NCBI RefSeq assembly: GCF_009646335.1
Contig: NZ_WJBU01000001.1
Location: 1 to 64,000, forward strand
DNA length: 64,000 nucleotides
Direction: 5' to 3'
DNA from: Caenimonas koreensis DSM 17982
GTDB lineage: Bacteria; Pseudomonadota; Gammaproteobacteria; Burkholderiales; Burkholderiaceae_C
Positions 1 through 6,566 of this stretch are shown one piece after another. Position 1 is the stretch's first letter, and each line of letters begins with the position of its first letter. A program made the translations under genes and the position numbers. The notes under the pieces were generated by a model. It had not been told where the DNA came from. It did not search any database and saw nothing but the letters and a program-made list of their open reading frames with translations.

Positions 1-66
1 CTTGGCGTCGAAGACCATGCGTACTGCACGATCCTGCACCTCGGGTGAAAACTTTGACTTCCTCAT
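1..66 (-). CDS. IS3-family transposase OrfA, N-terminal fragment (runs off the window)
   Basis: The 22 visible codons start MRKSKFSPEVQDRAVRMV. This matches the start of IS3-family OrfA proteins, which carry a helix-turn-helix that binds the terminal repeats; OrfB, made by frameshifting, supplies the DDE catalytic domain. The start codon is 53 nt inside the IS end, the usual distance. Because only 22 codons are visible, the family call rests on this N-terminus plus the terminal repeat. Whether the element is complete cannot be judged. Confidence 0.7.
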   Translation of the reverse strand, partial: MRKSKFSPEVQDRAVRMVFDAK

Positions 67-119
67 AATGGCTCAATCTTCTCAAATGAAAGAGCCTCCT
101 CAAATACCGGGGCGGTTCA
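1..119 (-). mobile_element. End of an IS3-family insertion sequence
   Basis: Read on the minus strand, an IS-like end starts at 119 with TGAACCGCCCCGG and continues through a GAGGAGGCTC block. After a short leader comes a transposase OrfA start codon at 66. This layout (TG-starting terminal repeat, about 50 nt leader, OrfA beginning MRKSKFSPEV) is typical of IS3-family elements. The rest of the element lies outside the window, so the second end, the target duplication and OrfB cannot be seen. The element interrupts the gene at 120-583. Confidence 0.75.
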
Positions 120-583
120 CTCCGCTTCGATAGTCGAATCTTTGGGGTTGTTTTGCGATGGAATGGCCGCGCAGCCGCTCGCGCCTCTCCCATGTTCTTG
201 AACCGCTCCCAGTCGTTTGTGGCAGGGCTTGCCCTGACTCCAGCTTTGGCTATGTCGAGCGTCGGCTCGTCGGTGAAGCGGTACAAGCTGCACAGCTTGC
301 CCCCGTTTGCGATTCCACCCTGCCGAGTCTTTTCGATAAACCCCAGCGCCTCTAGCCGATGCAGGGCAGCCGCAAGCGTTGAGCTGCTGGAAATGCCCGC
401 GTGCTTCATCTCCGCGAGCGTCGCGTTGATGTCGCCGTTGTTCGTGCGCCCCAGCTTGCGCCGAAGGGCCAGGTACACGCGAACATCGGCATGGGTCAAC
501 ACGCGCCATGCGGGGCAATCAAGAATCGACCAATAGAGCCGCACGTGCCCGCCGCGCGGGTCTTTGGGCATCGCCCGCTTCAT
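120..583 (-). pseudogene. Winged-helix-like island protein interrupted by the IS3 element
   Basis: The start codon overlaps the stop of the upstream 50-residue gene (ATGA), which implies translational coupling. About 154 codons remain before the IS end. The protein begins MKRAMPKDPRGGHVRLYWSI. Its middle part (about residues 28-90) has helix-turn-helix/winged-helix character, with an ISSSSTLAAALHRLEALGFI segment like MarR or replication-initiator wings. The frame stays open through the IS end to the window edge, so the true C-terminus is missing and the present product would be a chimera. A different frame gives a 133-codon open frame here (117-518), but it is arginine/alanine-rich and lacks the coupled start. 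Function is unknown; a replication or regulatory role for the island is inferred. Confidence 0.6.
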
Positions 584-732
584 CGTGCAACAGCCGCTAG
601 CCGCGAAAGGTGTGCGTAGAGTGCGGCCAGCTCGGTCACTGTCATCCCTGCCAGATCGGGGCCAATGCCCAAATGAGCGAAGCGCCACACCAGCAATTCA
701 AGTTCTTTGAGCCAGTCACGCGGTAGCTTCAT
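580..732 (-). CDS. 50-residue island protein of unknown function
   Basis: This short frame begins MKLPRDWLKELELLVWRF and is mostly helical by composition (WLKELELLVW, MTVTELAALYAHLSRLAAV). Its start lies 17 nt inside the end of the preceding HTH_39-like gene, and its stop overlaps the next start codon as ATGA. It is therefore embedded in a cassette of four overlapping or abutting genes. I do not recognise a family. An upstream in-frame start at 783 would lengthen it by 17 residues, but that part is in the middle of the neighbour and looks like shadow. Support comes from position and coupling rather than from similarity. Confidence 0.5.
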   Translation of the reverse strand: MKLPRDWLKELELLVWRFAHLGIGPDLAGMTVTELAALYAHLSRLAAVAR

Positions 733-1027
733 TGCGTGCCCCGCTTTCCAATGTGTAGAGCCCGACGCGGTGTTTCGTTCCACCTTCCGTTATCACGGTT
801 TGCCAGTGCGTCACGATGCGGTAGCCAGCTTTGCGTAGTTGCAGGACTCGCGCCGGGCAGTGGTACACGTCAAGAAACCGCATGGCCTCAAATGTGGTCA
901 CTGAAAAGAGCGCAAAAGCCGCTAGGAGCCTGTCGCATTGCGTCTTGGTGTCGGTGCCCTTAAACTGCGCCCGGATCGCTTCCAGGGCTGCTTTCTTTTC
1001 GGAGGGAGCGGCCTTTTCTTTTTCCAT
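716..1027 (-). CDS. Helix-turn-helix (HTH_39-like) island protein
   Basis: This 103-residue protein has a charged N-terminus (about 1-28). It is followed by a compact HTH-type domain with QCDRLLAAFALFSVTTFEAMR, then CPARVLQLRKAGYRIVTHW. The order (C.RLL..., TT.EA, PARV.(Q/E)LR..G..I.T) fits the HTH_39 family, small DNA-binding proteins found in phages and integrative islands. The gene starts 9 nt after the stop of the AlpA-like gene, with a G-rich ribosome site, and overlaps the next gene by 17 nt, so the cassette is probably one transcript. A role in regulating excision or replication is inferred from context. Confidence 0.65.
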   Translation of the reverse strand: MEKEKAAPSEKKAALEAIRAQFKGTDTKTQCDRLLAAFALFSVTTFEAMRFLDVYHCPARVLQLRKAGYRIVTHWQTVITEGGTKHRVGLYTLESGARNEATA

Positions 1028-1036
1028 GCCATCCCC

Positions 1037-1252
1037 CTACTTCGATGCCTGCGCTTTGAGGAAAGCGTCGATGGCGTTGATGTCGAACAACGTAACTTTT
1101 TGACCCGCCTTCAATGGCTGAGGAAAACCGTGGCGGGATTTTGTCCACTGCCAAAGTGTCGAGCGGGCAATTTGGAAATGCGCACAAGCAACCTTGGCGC
1201 GGGCGTAGAAGGGCTTTTGGTCAGTGCCCCGATCCGTCTTTAGGGATTTCAT
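1037..1252 (-). CDS. AlpA-like excisionase/regulator (MerR-type winged helix)
   Basis: This 71-residue protein has the AlpA/excisionase pattern: ACAHFQIARSTLWQWTKS (helix-turn-helix), GFPQPLKAG, then FDINAIDAFL. Such proteins bind island or phage DNA and either activate integrase expression or act as recombination directionality factors. The start has a good ribosome site (AAAGGACG) about 7 nt upstream. It is the first gene of the small coupled cassette and lies just after the terminator of the 491-residue gene, so it probably has its own promoter in 1253-1320. The integrase about 1.7 kb upstream on the same strand is the obvious partner. Confidence 0.75.
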   Translation of the reverse strand: MKSLKTDRGTDQKPFYARAKVACAHFQIARSTLWQWTKSRHGFPQPLKAGQKVTLFDINAIDAFLKAQASK

Positions 1253-1320
1253 AGATTCGTCCTTTGTTATCCAGCACCGTTGCGGCTGGCATGGAACGAA
1301 TCATGTTGGTCCGATCTCGC

Positions 1321-1361
1321 AAAAACACCGCAGATGCGGTCGAAGCAACCGTATCTGCGGT
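1321..1361 (-). terminator. Rho-independent terminator after the 491-residue island gene
   Basis: Minus-strand hairpin: 14-nt arms 1348-1361 and 1327-1340 with one mismatch and a 7-nt loop, followed by GTTTTT. It starts at the stop codon of the 1361-2836 gene and separates it from the AlpA cassette. Confidence 0.75.
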
Positions 1362-2836
1362 CAGCGCGCCTTCAGGCTTCGCCTTGCTTCGCTGAACTTA
1401 CCTTCCAGGTTTCGCTTGCTCAATCCTGGCGTATTGGGAAAGTGGGCTTCCAACGCGGAGATTACGGAAGCTTGATCATCAAATACCGATAGCTCCTGCC
1501 CTGACGGAGATTTTCCTAACATCAGCTCAAGCAATCCGCCGATGATGTTCAGGTACGTGCTTCGCTCCTTGGCGCCCATTGGTCGATCAACCGCCTTCTG
1601 CTCGTCTTGGTTTGGTTTAGGTAAGGGTTGAAAGTGACCTTTTGCCCTTACGAATTCCAGCCAAGGAACATGGAATCCCTTTCCCTCTGCCCATCGAACG
1701 TAGTATTCGGGGGTGGGGCGAAGCGGATGACTCCCGGACAGCCAAACGTCACGAATGTTCTGCCAGCCAATGTTCAATCCCATCATCTCGTCATCGTCAC
1801 GTGCGTTGGAAGCGCTCCACTCCGCACCTTTTCGTTCGTCCGGCTGCATCAGTTTTCGGCTATCGAGACAGACAACGCTTCGAAAGCAATCGGGCCATGG
1901 CGAGAGTGGGGCACGTTCGACGAATTCGGTGAAATGCGGGTTCACACCAAGCAGAAGTTGAAGCGCGTCCATTGGCTCCCATGTGTCGTAGCGGAGCCAG
2001 TCCGTGAACATCCAATGAGCAAAGTCAGCGGAACTGCTAGAGCCCGCTTCACCGTATCCATCTCCCCCTTTCAGCGGCGCGATTCGTTTAGGTTCTCTTG
2101 TTGTTCGCAGGAATTCAAACATTGACTCCGTCCGGACGACGAGCATTGAGTCCTTTGGGAGGCCGCCCGCCGGGTAATAAAGTTCGGCAGGTTCCTTTCT
2201 TTTGTTGGCGTCCTTGAACGCCTTGCGGTCCGCAGCGTAGGCGGCCCGCTTTGCACTCACTTCTGCATCAGCGAACGTGCCGGCCCCCAGTAACGCTTCC
2301 AACCGCTCACCCGCAGCTCTAGAGCCTCGCGTGAATTCATTTTCCTCATAGCTTTCCTGGAGCTGCCAATAGATTCCATCACCACTCGTGACAAAGGCTC
2401 CGTCAATCGAGGTCAACTCCACCTGAGGTCCACCGACGAGCTGCTGAAACTCATGCTGCACATCAAGTGCCTCGCCTCCAATCATTGGAATGTCAAACAC
2501 ACCATCAAGAACAAGAACGGGTTTTTCAAGAACAATGTATTTATCGTCGTTCAGTCGAATCCCCATCGGGACATCTATCCACCCCCCCGAATAGCTTGCG
2601 TCCATTGCCTTCTTTATGTCCGCTGGAAATTTCTCTGTTGGGACATCGTCTACCAGCACAATTCGTCCGCGTCGAGCGCGTGCATGGTTAACAAAGTTGA
2701 CGGATAGGGTGAGGTGGCCGTCCAACGCCAATCGAAGTAGGTCAGACCTCTTTACAGCCTCGCCTAACAGCATACTCAGATGCTCCGTAGTTTCATCGAC
2801 AGTCAGCCAGTCTCGAAGTTTTAGCAACTTGCTCAT
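1361..2836 (-). CDS. Large island protein of unknown function (491 aa)
   Basis: The N-terminus (LRDWLTVDETTEHLSMLLGE, about 7-26) resembles a small helix-turn-helix or DNA-binding module, followed by a LALDGHLTLSVNFVNHA segment. The middle is hydrophilic. The C-terminus contains MGAKERSTYLNIIGGLLELML (about residues 423-443) and a basic tail ending EARRSLKAR. I recognise the general type: long proteins with this N- and C-terminal pattern accompany integrases in proteobacterial islands, but I know no assigned biochemical role. There is no signal peptide or clear membrane segment. A ribosome site (AAAGGGG) precedes the start. It lies between the integrase and a terminator, so it is probably its own unit or the tail of the integrase transcript. 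Confidence 0.6.
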   Translation of the reverse strand: MSKLLKLRDWLTVDETTEHLSMLLGEAVKRSDLLRLALDGHLTLSVNFVNHARARRGRIVLVDDVPTEKFPADIKKAMDASYSGGWIDVPMGIRLNDDKYIVLEKPVLVLDGVFDIPMIGGEALDVQHEFQQLVGGPQVELTSIDGAFVTSGDGIYWQLQESYEENEFTRGSRAAGERLEALLGAGTFADAEVSAKRAAYAADRKAFKDANKRKEPAELYYPAGGLPKDSMLVVRTESMFEFLRTTREPKRIAPLKGGDGYGEAGSSSSADFAHWMFTDWLRYDTWEPMDALQLLLGVNPHFTEFVERAPLSPWPDCFRSVVCLDSRKLMQPDERKGAEWSASNARDDDEMMGLNIGWQNIRDVWLSGSHPLRPTPEYYVRWAEGKGFHVPWLEFVRAKGHFQPLPKPNQDEQKAVDRPMGAKERSTYLNIIGGLLELMLGKSPSGQELSVFDDQASVISALEAHFPNTPGLSKRNLEGKFSEARRSLKAR

Positions 2837-2864
2837 CGCGCCCCTTTAGCGCCCCTGAATAGGT

Positions 2865-2917
2865 GCCAGCCCGACCCGTCAGGGAAACGGGTTTTCGGGG
2901 ATCAGCCTAGGGCTGGC
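2865..2917. repeat. Structured intergenic inverted repeat between integrase and island gene
   Basis: GCCAGCCC (2865-2872) and GGGCTGGC (2910-2917) form perfect 8-bp arms enclosing a second small hairpin (ACCCG...CGGGT, about 2873-2892). There is no T-run on the minus strand, so it is not an obvious intrinsic terminator. It could be an integrase or excisionase arm site or a folded leader. Confidence 0.35.
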
Positions 2918-2928
2918 GAAACTGTGAT

Positions 2929-4143
2929 CTAGGCCGCCTTTCGCTTAAACGTCAGCACCTTTCCAGTCGTGCAGTTATCCAAGTAGTCAGCCCATTGCTG
3001 CATCATCTTCGCCCGCTCGCGCAGGTATGTCGCATGGTTGTACGCCGCGCTCACTGCGTCCCGTTCCTGATGCGCGAGTTGTAGTTCGATGTGGGCATGG
3101 TTGAAACCCATCTCATGCAACAGCGTCGAAGCGATGCCCCGGAAACCGTGGCCGGTCATGCGGCCTTTGTAGCCCATGCGCGCCAGTGCGCCCAAGATCG
3201 TGTTGTTGCTCATGGGCTTTGAGTGGTCCCGCTCGCCAGGGAACACCATTGGGCTATGCCCCGAAATCAGGTGCAAGGCTTTGAGGATGTTCACGGCTTG
3301 CGCAGACAGAGGAACGATGTGCGGAGTTTTCATCTTCATGCGCTCCGCCGGGATGTCCCATCGCTTCGCGTCGAGGTCAAACTCCTCCCAGCGCGCGCCG
3401 ATTAGCTCCGAGGTACGAACGAACGTCAGCGCCATCAGCTTGATAGCCAAGCGGGTCACAGCGGCCCCCTGATAGCTCTCGATGTGGCGAAGTAGTTCCG
3501 GCAGCTCCTTTGTGTCGAGCCGCGCGTAGTTCACCTTTTTGCGCGCGGGCAGGATGTCGCCCGGCTTGATGTCTGCCGCCGGGTTGCGCTTGGCCTTGCC
3601 ATGTGCGATGGCGTAGCGAAAGACTTGCCCCGTGGTCTGTAGTGCACGCTTGGCGATGTCCAGTGCCCCGCGTTCGGCAATCGCTTTCACCATTGCCACA
3701 AGTTCCGGGGCTTCGATGGCGTCAACGGGCCGCGTGCCGATTGCCGGAAAGACATCGGCTTCGAGCCGCCGGATCACGTAGGCCGTGTGGCTGTCGCTCC
3801 GTGTGGCCTTCCAGTGGGCCCACCACAGACGGGCAACGGCAGCGAATGAGTTTTCGGCAGAGAGCTTGCGGGCTACCTTGTCGGCCTTTCGCCGCACCAT
3901 CGGGTCAGCGCCGCTGGCCTGCAGCTTGCGCGCGTCGCCCATGGCGTCCCGTGCCTGCGCCAGCCCCACATCCGGATATGCGCCAAGGGCCATGACCTTT
4001 TCTTTTCCGTCCACACGGTATTTCCAACGCCACAGCTTTGAACCGGTTTCCGTAACCAACAGGTATAGCCCTTGGCCGTCGCTCAGCTTTACTGGCTTGG
4101 GGCCGGGCTTGGCCTTCTTGATGGCGGTGTCTGTCAGCGGCAT
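2929..4143 (-). CDS. Tyrosine site-specific integrase (DUF4102 arm-binding type)
   Basis: This 404-residue protein has three parts. The N-terminal arm-binding DUF4102 domain reads MPLTDTAIKKAKPG...KLSDGQGLYL (about 1-90). The core-binding domain is about 100-190. The catalytic domain (about 205-390) shows the first arginine in TFVRTSELIG, the H-x-x-R box in GHGFRG, and the tyrosine in SAAYNHATYL. It belongs to the P4/CP4-57-like group that inserts into tRNA 3' ends. I chose the ATG at 4143 because DUF4102 proteins begin MPLTD; the frame stays open further to 4272, through the terminator-like hairpin, which is not plausible coding sequence. Its neighbour tRNA-Ser is the likely attachment site. 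Confidence 0.9.
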   Translation of the reverse strand: MPLTDTAIKKAKPGPKPVKLSDGQGLYLLVTETGSKLWRWKYRVDGKEKVMALGAYPDVGLAQARDAMGDARKLQASGADPMVRRKADKVARKLSAENSFAAVARLWWAHWKATRSDSHTAYVIRRLEADVFPAIGTRPVDAIEAPELVAMVKAIAERGALDIAKRALQTTGQVFRYAIAHGKAKRNPAADIKPGDILPARKKVNYARLDTKELPELLRHIESYQGAAVTRLAIKLMALTFVRTSELIGARWEEFDLDAKRWDIPAERMKMKTPHIVPLSAQAVNILKALHLISGHSPMVFPGERDHSKPMSNNTILGALARMGYKGRMTGHGFRGIASTLLHEMGFNHAHIELQLAHQERDAVSAAYNHATYLRERAKMMQQWADYLDNCTTGKVLTFKRKAA

Positions 4144-4261
4144 GGGGCCTCCATAACCGGCGTTTCGGGGTGGATACCCCCAGGTCACAGCGCCGATACC
4201 CCCGAACATACCCCCAGCAATGGCTGGCTTGCAATACCCCACTTTGGACGGCAGAAAACAA

Positions 4262-4286
4262 AAAAGCCCCATGGATAGGGGCTTTT
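4262..4286. terminator. Bidirectional terminator-like hairpin downstream of tRNA-Ser
   Basis: Perfect 9-bp arms AAAAGCCCC (4262-4270) and GGGGCTTTT (4278-4286) enclose a 7-nt loop. On the minus strand it is followed by TGTTTTC. It lies 45 nt past the tRNA 3' end and upstream of the integrase start, so it probably ends tRNA transcription before the island. Confidence 0.65.
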
Positions 4287-4330
4287 AGGGGGGTTGGGCG
4301 GTCTGGAATGGACTGCCGAAAACACATTAC

Positions 4331-4421
4331 TGGCGGAGAGGGCGGGATTCGAACCCGCGGAGGGCTATTAACCCTCACACGCTTTCCAGGCGTGCGACTT
4401 AAACCGCTCATCCACCTCTCC
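4331..4421 (-). tRNA. tRNA-Ser (anticodon GGA)
   Basis: The minus strand gives a 91-nt class II tRNA. The 7-bp acceptor stem is GGAGAGG/CCTCTCC, followed by discriminator G and an encoded CCA (4331-4333). The anticodon stem CACGC/GCGTG encloses loop CTGGAAA with anticodon GGA (plus-strand positions 4385-4387). There is a long variable arm and a TTCGAATC T-loop. The long variable arm and GGA anticodon identify serine (UCC codons). The 3' half is the likely attachment site of the adjacent integrase and has been kept intact after insertion. Confidence 0.95.
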
Positions 4422-4433
4422 TGCGAGTGCGCG

Positions 4434-4439
4434 ATTGTA
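4434..4439 (-). promoter_or_regulatory. Probable -10 box of tRNA-Ser
   Basis: TACAAT on the minus strand lies 12 nt upstream of the mature 5' end of the tRNA. No strong -35 match is visible at the normal spacing. Confidence 0.4.
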
Positions 4440-4469
4440 CCAGCCGTGCACGACGCACCTGGACCGTGC

Positions 4470-6566
4470 TCAAGCAGCTTTTGCTGTCGCGCTGCCTGTT
4501 TGCAATCGCGTGCCTTCCGGGTCAGCGAGCATCGCCAGCAGCAAATTCACATCGGCAGGCTTGACCATGTGGAAGTCAAAACCAGCCTGTTCGGAACGCA
4601 GGCGTGCCTCGGCCTCACCATAGCCCGTGAGCGCAATGAGCAATGCATCGCGTGTCTCGTCCAGGTTTCGCATGCGGTTGGCAACCTCAAAGCCGTTCAT
4701 GCCCGGCAGCCCGATGTCGAGCAGCACCGCGTCGGGCCGGAATTCCGCCGCGATCTTCAAGGCCGACATGCCTTCGCTGGCCGTACGCACTTCGTAGCCT
4801 TCCATCTCCAGCAACATCATCAGCGTTTCGGCGGACGCGGCCAGGTCGTCCACCACCAGGATGCGCCTGGACGAGGCAGCTGGCGTGGCGGCCTGCGGAT
4901 CAGCCTGCGACGCAGGTTGCGTGGGCTCGGCACTCTCGATATGCGCCGGCAGGTAGATCGACATCTCCGTGCCTGTTCCAGCCCCTTCGCTGTAAGCCAC
5001 CACGCGGCCACCGTGCAGTTCGACCAGGTGCCTCACCAGCGTGAGGCCGATGCCCAGGCCGCCCTGTGAACGGTCAAGCGACTGGTCGGCCTGTGCGAAG
5101 AGGTCAAAGATGTGTGGCAGGAATGCCGGGTCGATACCCGCGCCCTGGTCGCGCACCATGATCTTCACCTCGCCCGCCTCGTACACCGCCGCGAGCGTGA
5201 TGGTCGTGTGCGGGCCCGAGAATTTCGAGGCGTTGTTGATCAGGTTCGACAGCACTTGCGACAGGCGCACGGCGTCGCCTTGCAGCACGATCTGCTCGGC
5301 CGGAAGCTCCACGTGCAGCACCTGGTCAAGCGAGCCGACGCGCGGCAGGCTCGCCTCCACCGCGTGCTCGACGAGCGAGGCCAGCGACAACGGCTCGGGC
5401 TTGACGGCTACCTTGCCCTGCACGATGCGCGAGACGTCGAGCAGGTCATCCACCAGCCGTGCCATGTGATCAGCCTGCCTGCCGATCACGTCGCGCGCCC
5501 AGTTCATGGTGGGCTGTGTCACCTCGTCGCCGCGCATGATGTGCACCGCATTGCGGATGGGCGCGAGCGGGTTGCGCAGCTCATGCGCCAGCATCGCGAG
5601 GAACTCGTTCTTGCGCCGGTCGGCGTCCTGCACGGCCGTGTACAAGCGGGCGTTCTCCATCGCAATCGAGGCGCGACCCGCGACTTCGCGCACCAGTGCG
5701 AGCTGCTTCGGATCGAACCGGTCAGCGCCGCCCAGCAGCGCCAGGGCGCCGCGAACTTCGTCGCCGGCCATCAGCGGGCACACCACCGCCGAGCGATCGC
5801 CCTGCCGCCATGTGCGCAGCTGCCCGTCGCGGACGGCTTCATCCGCCACCGCGCGCAGTTCCTGCGAAAACGCCTCCGGGTCGTCTGCCGCGGGCGCGGG
5901 AAACATTTCGAGCCTGCGCACGCCGCCATCGGGCGACGCCAGGCCCAGGATCGCCCGGTCACCGAGCATGGGCACGCAGATGGACAGGATGGCCGAGATG
6001 GTCTCGTCAAGGTGGAGCGAGCGAGACAGCTGCTCGCTCGCCTCGGCCAGGAAGTCCGCGCGCGCAATCGCTTCTTCAGCGGCGGTGCGCGCTGCCTCCG
6101 AACGGGCCAGATCCTCACGCGCCACGGCCTGCAGCTGCAGCTGGCGGTTCATGCGGAACAGCTCGACGAACACGCGCACCTTGGACCTCAGCACTTCAGG
6201 CACGACGGGCGAAGGAATGTAGTCCACTGCACCCAGCGCATAGCCGCGCCGCGCCTGCACGTCGTCCACGTACGCGGTGATGAAAACGATGGGCGTCTGC
6301 GAAGTCTTCTTGTACTGGCGAATCAGGCTCGCCGTCTCCAGCCCGTCGATGTCGGGCATGTTGACGTCCAGCAGGATCACCGCGAACTCCTGGTCGAGCA
6401 CGAACTTCAGCGCCTCCTTGCCCGACCGCGCGCTGACGATGTTCTGGCCCAGCTCGTCCAGGATCGAGCGGAACACGACGTGCTTTTCCGGCAGGTCGTC
6501 AACGATGAGGATGTTGACCTTTTCCAGCTCTGAGAGGCTCGAATCGAGAGGTGTCGGCGTTGTCAC
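4470..6566 (-). CDS. Hybrid histidine kinase: REC-GAF-HisKA-HATPase-REC
   Basis: A cytoplasmic signalling kinase of about 698 residues. The first receiver domain (about 18-140) has the phospho-acceptor Asp in [13 protein letters not shown] coiled-coil linker and GAF-like domain (about 200-320) follow. The dimerisation/phosphoacceptor helix has [12 protein letters not shown] (about 325-337). The ATPase domain has [17 protein letters not shown] and [10 protein letters not shown]. The C-terminal receiver (about 566-685) has [11 protein letters not shown]. No membrane segment is seen. I chose GTG at 6566 because it overlaps the stop of the upstream giant kinase (GTGA) and removes an arginine/proline-rich extension that reads through the neighbour. 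Overlap with the giant kinase implies co-translation, so the two probably form one phosphorelay; the input is unknown. Confidence 0.88.
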   Translation of the reverse strand: MTTPTPLDSSLSELEKVNILIVDDLPEKHVVFRSILDELGQNIVSARSGKEALKFVLDQEFAVILLDVNMPDIDGLETASLIRQYKKTSQTPIVFITAYVDDVQARRGYALGAVDYIPSPVVPEVLRSKVRVFVELFRMNRQLQLQAVAREDLARSEAARTAAEEAIARADFLAEASEQLSRSLHLDETISAILSICVPMLGDRAILGLASPDGGVRRLEMFPAPAADDPEAFSQELRAVADEAVRDGQLRTWRQGDRSAVVCPLMAGDEVRGALALLGGADRFDPKQLALVREVAGRASIAMENARLYTAVQDADRRKNEFLAMLAHELRNPLAPIRNAVHIMRGDEVTQPTMNWARDVIGRQADHMARLVDDLLDVSRIVQGKVAVKPEPLSLASLVEHAVEASLPRVGSLDQVLHVELPAEQIVLQGDAVRLSQVLSNLINNASKFSGPHTTITLAAVYEAGEVKIMVRDQGAGIDPAFLPHIFDLFAQADQSLDRSQGGLGIGLTLVRHLVELHGGRVVAYSEGAGTGTEMSIYLPAHIESAEPTQPASQADPQAATPAASSRRILVVDDLAASAETLMMLLEMEGYEVRTASEGMSALKIAAEFRPDAVLLDIGLPGMNGFEVANRMRNLDETRDALLIALTGYGEAEARLRSEQAGFDFHMVKPADVNLLLAMLADPEGTRLQTGSATAKAA

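Larger units (their letters stand above)
1..4330. mobile_element. Genomic island end inserted at tRNA-Ser(GGA)
   Basis: The integrase gene starts 188 nt from the 3' end of a complete tRNA-Ser. Everything to the left consists of island-type genes with visibly lower GC than the core genes to the right. This is the classic integrase-proximal end of an element that recombines at the tRNA 3' end. The distal end, and the duplicated tRNA 3' segment expected there, lie outside the window. Confidence 0.7.

Noticed and set aside
117-518. 133-codon minus-strand frame overlapping the interrupted island gene
   Set aside because: A different frame gives a coherent helix-turn-helix-like protein with an ATGA coupling to the upstream gene; this one is Arg/Ala/Gly/Ser-rich without family features.
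4170-5069. Plus-strand open frame running across the tRNA and into the hybrid kinase
   Set aside because: It overlaps tRNA-Ser on the opposite strand and is not a plausible gene.
5112-6533. Long plus-strand frames over the hybrid kinase (with 6551-8827)
   Set aside because: His/Gln/Arg-rich antisense translations of recognisable kinase domains.
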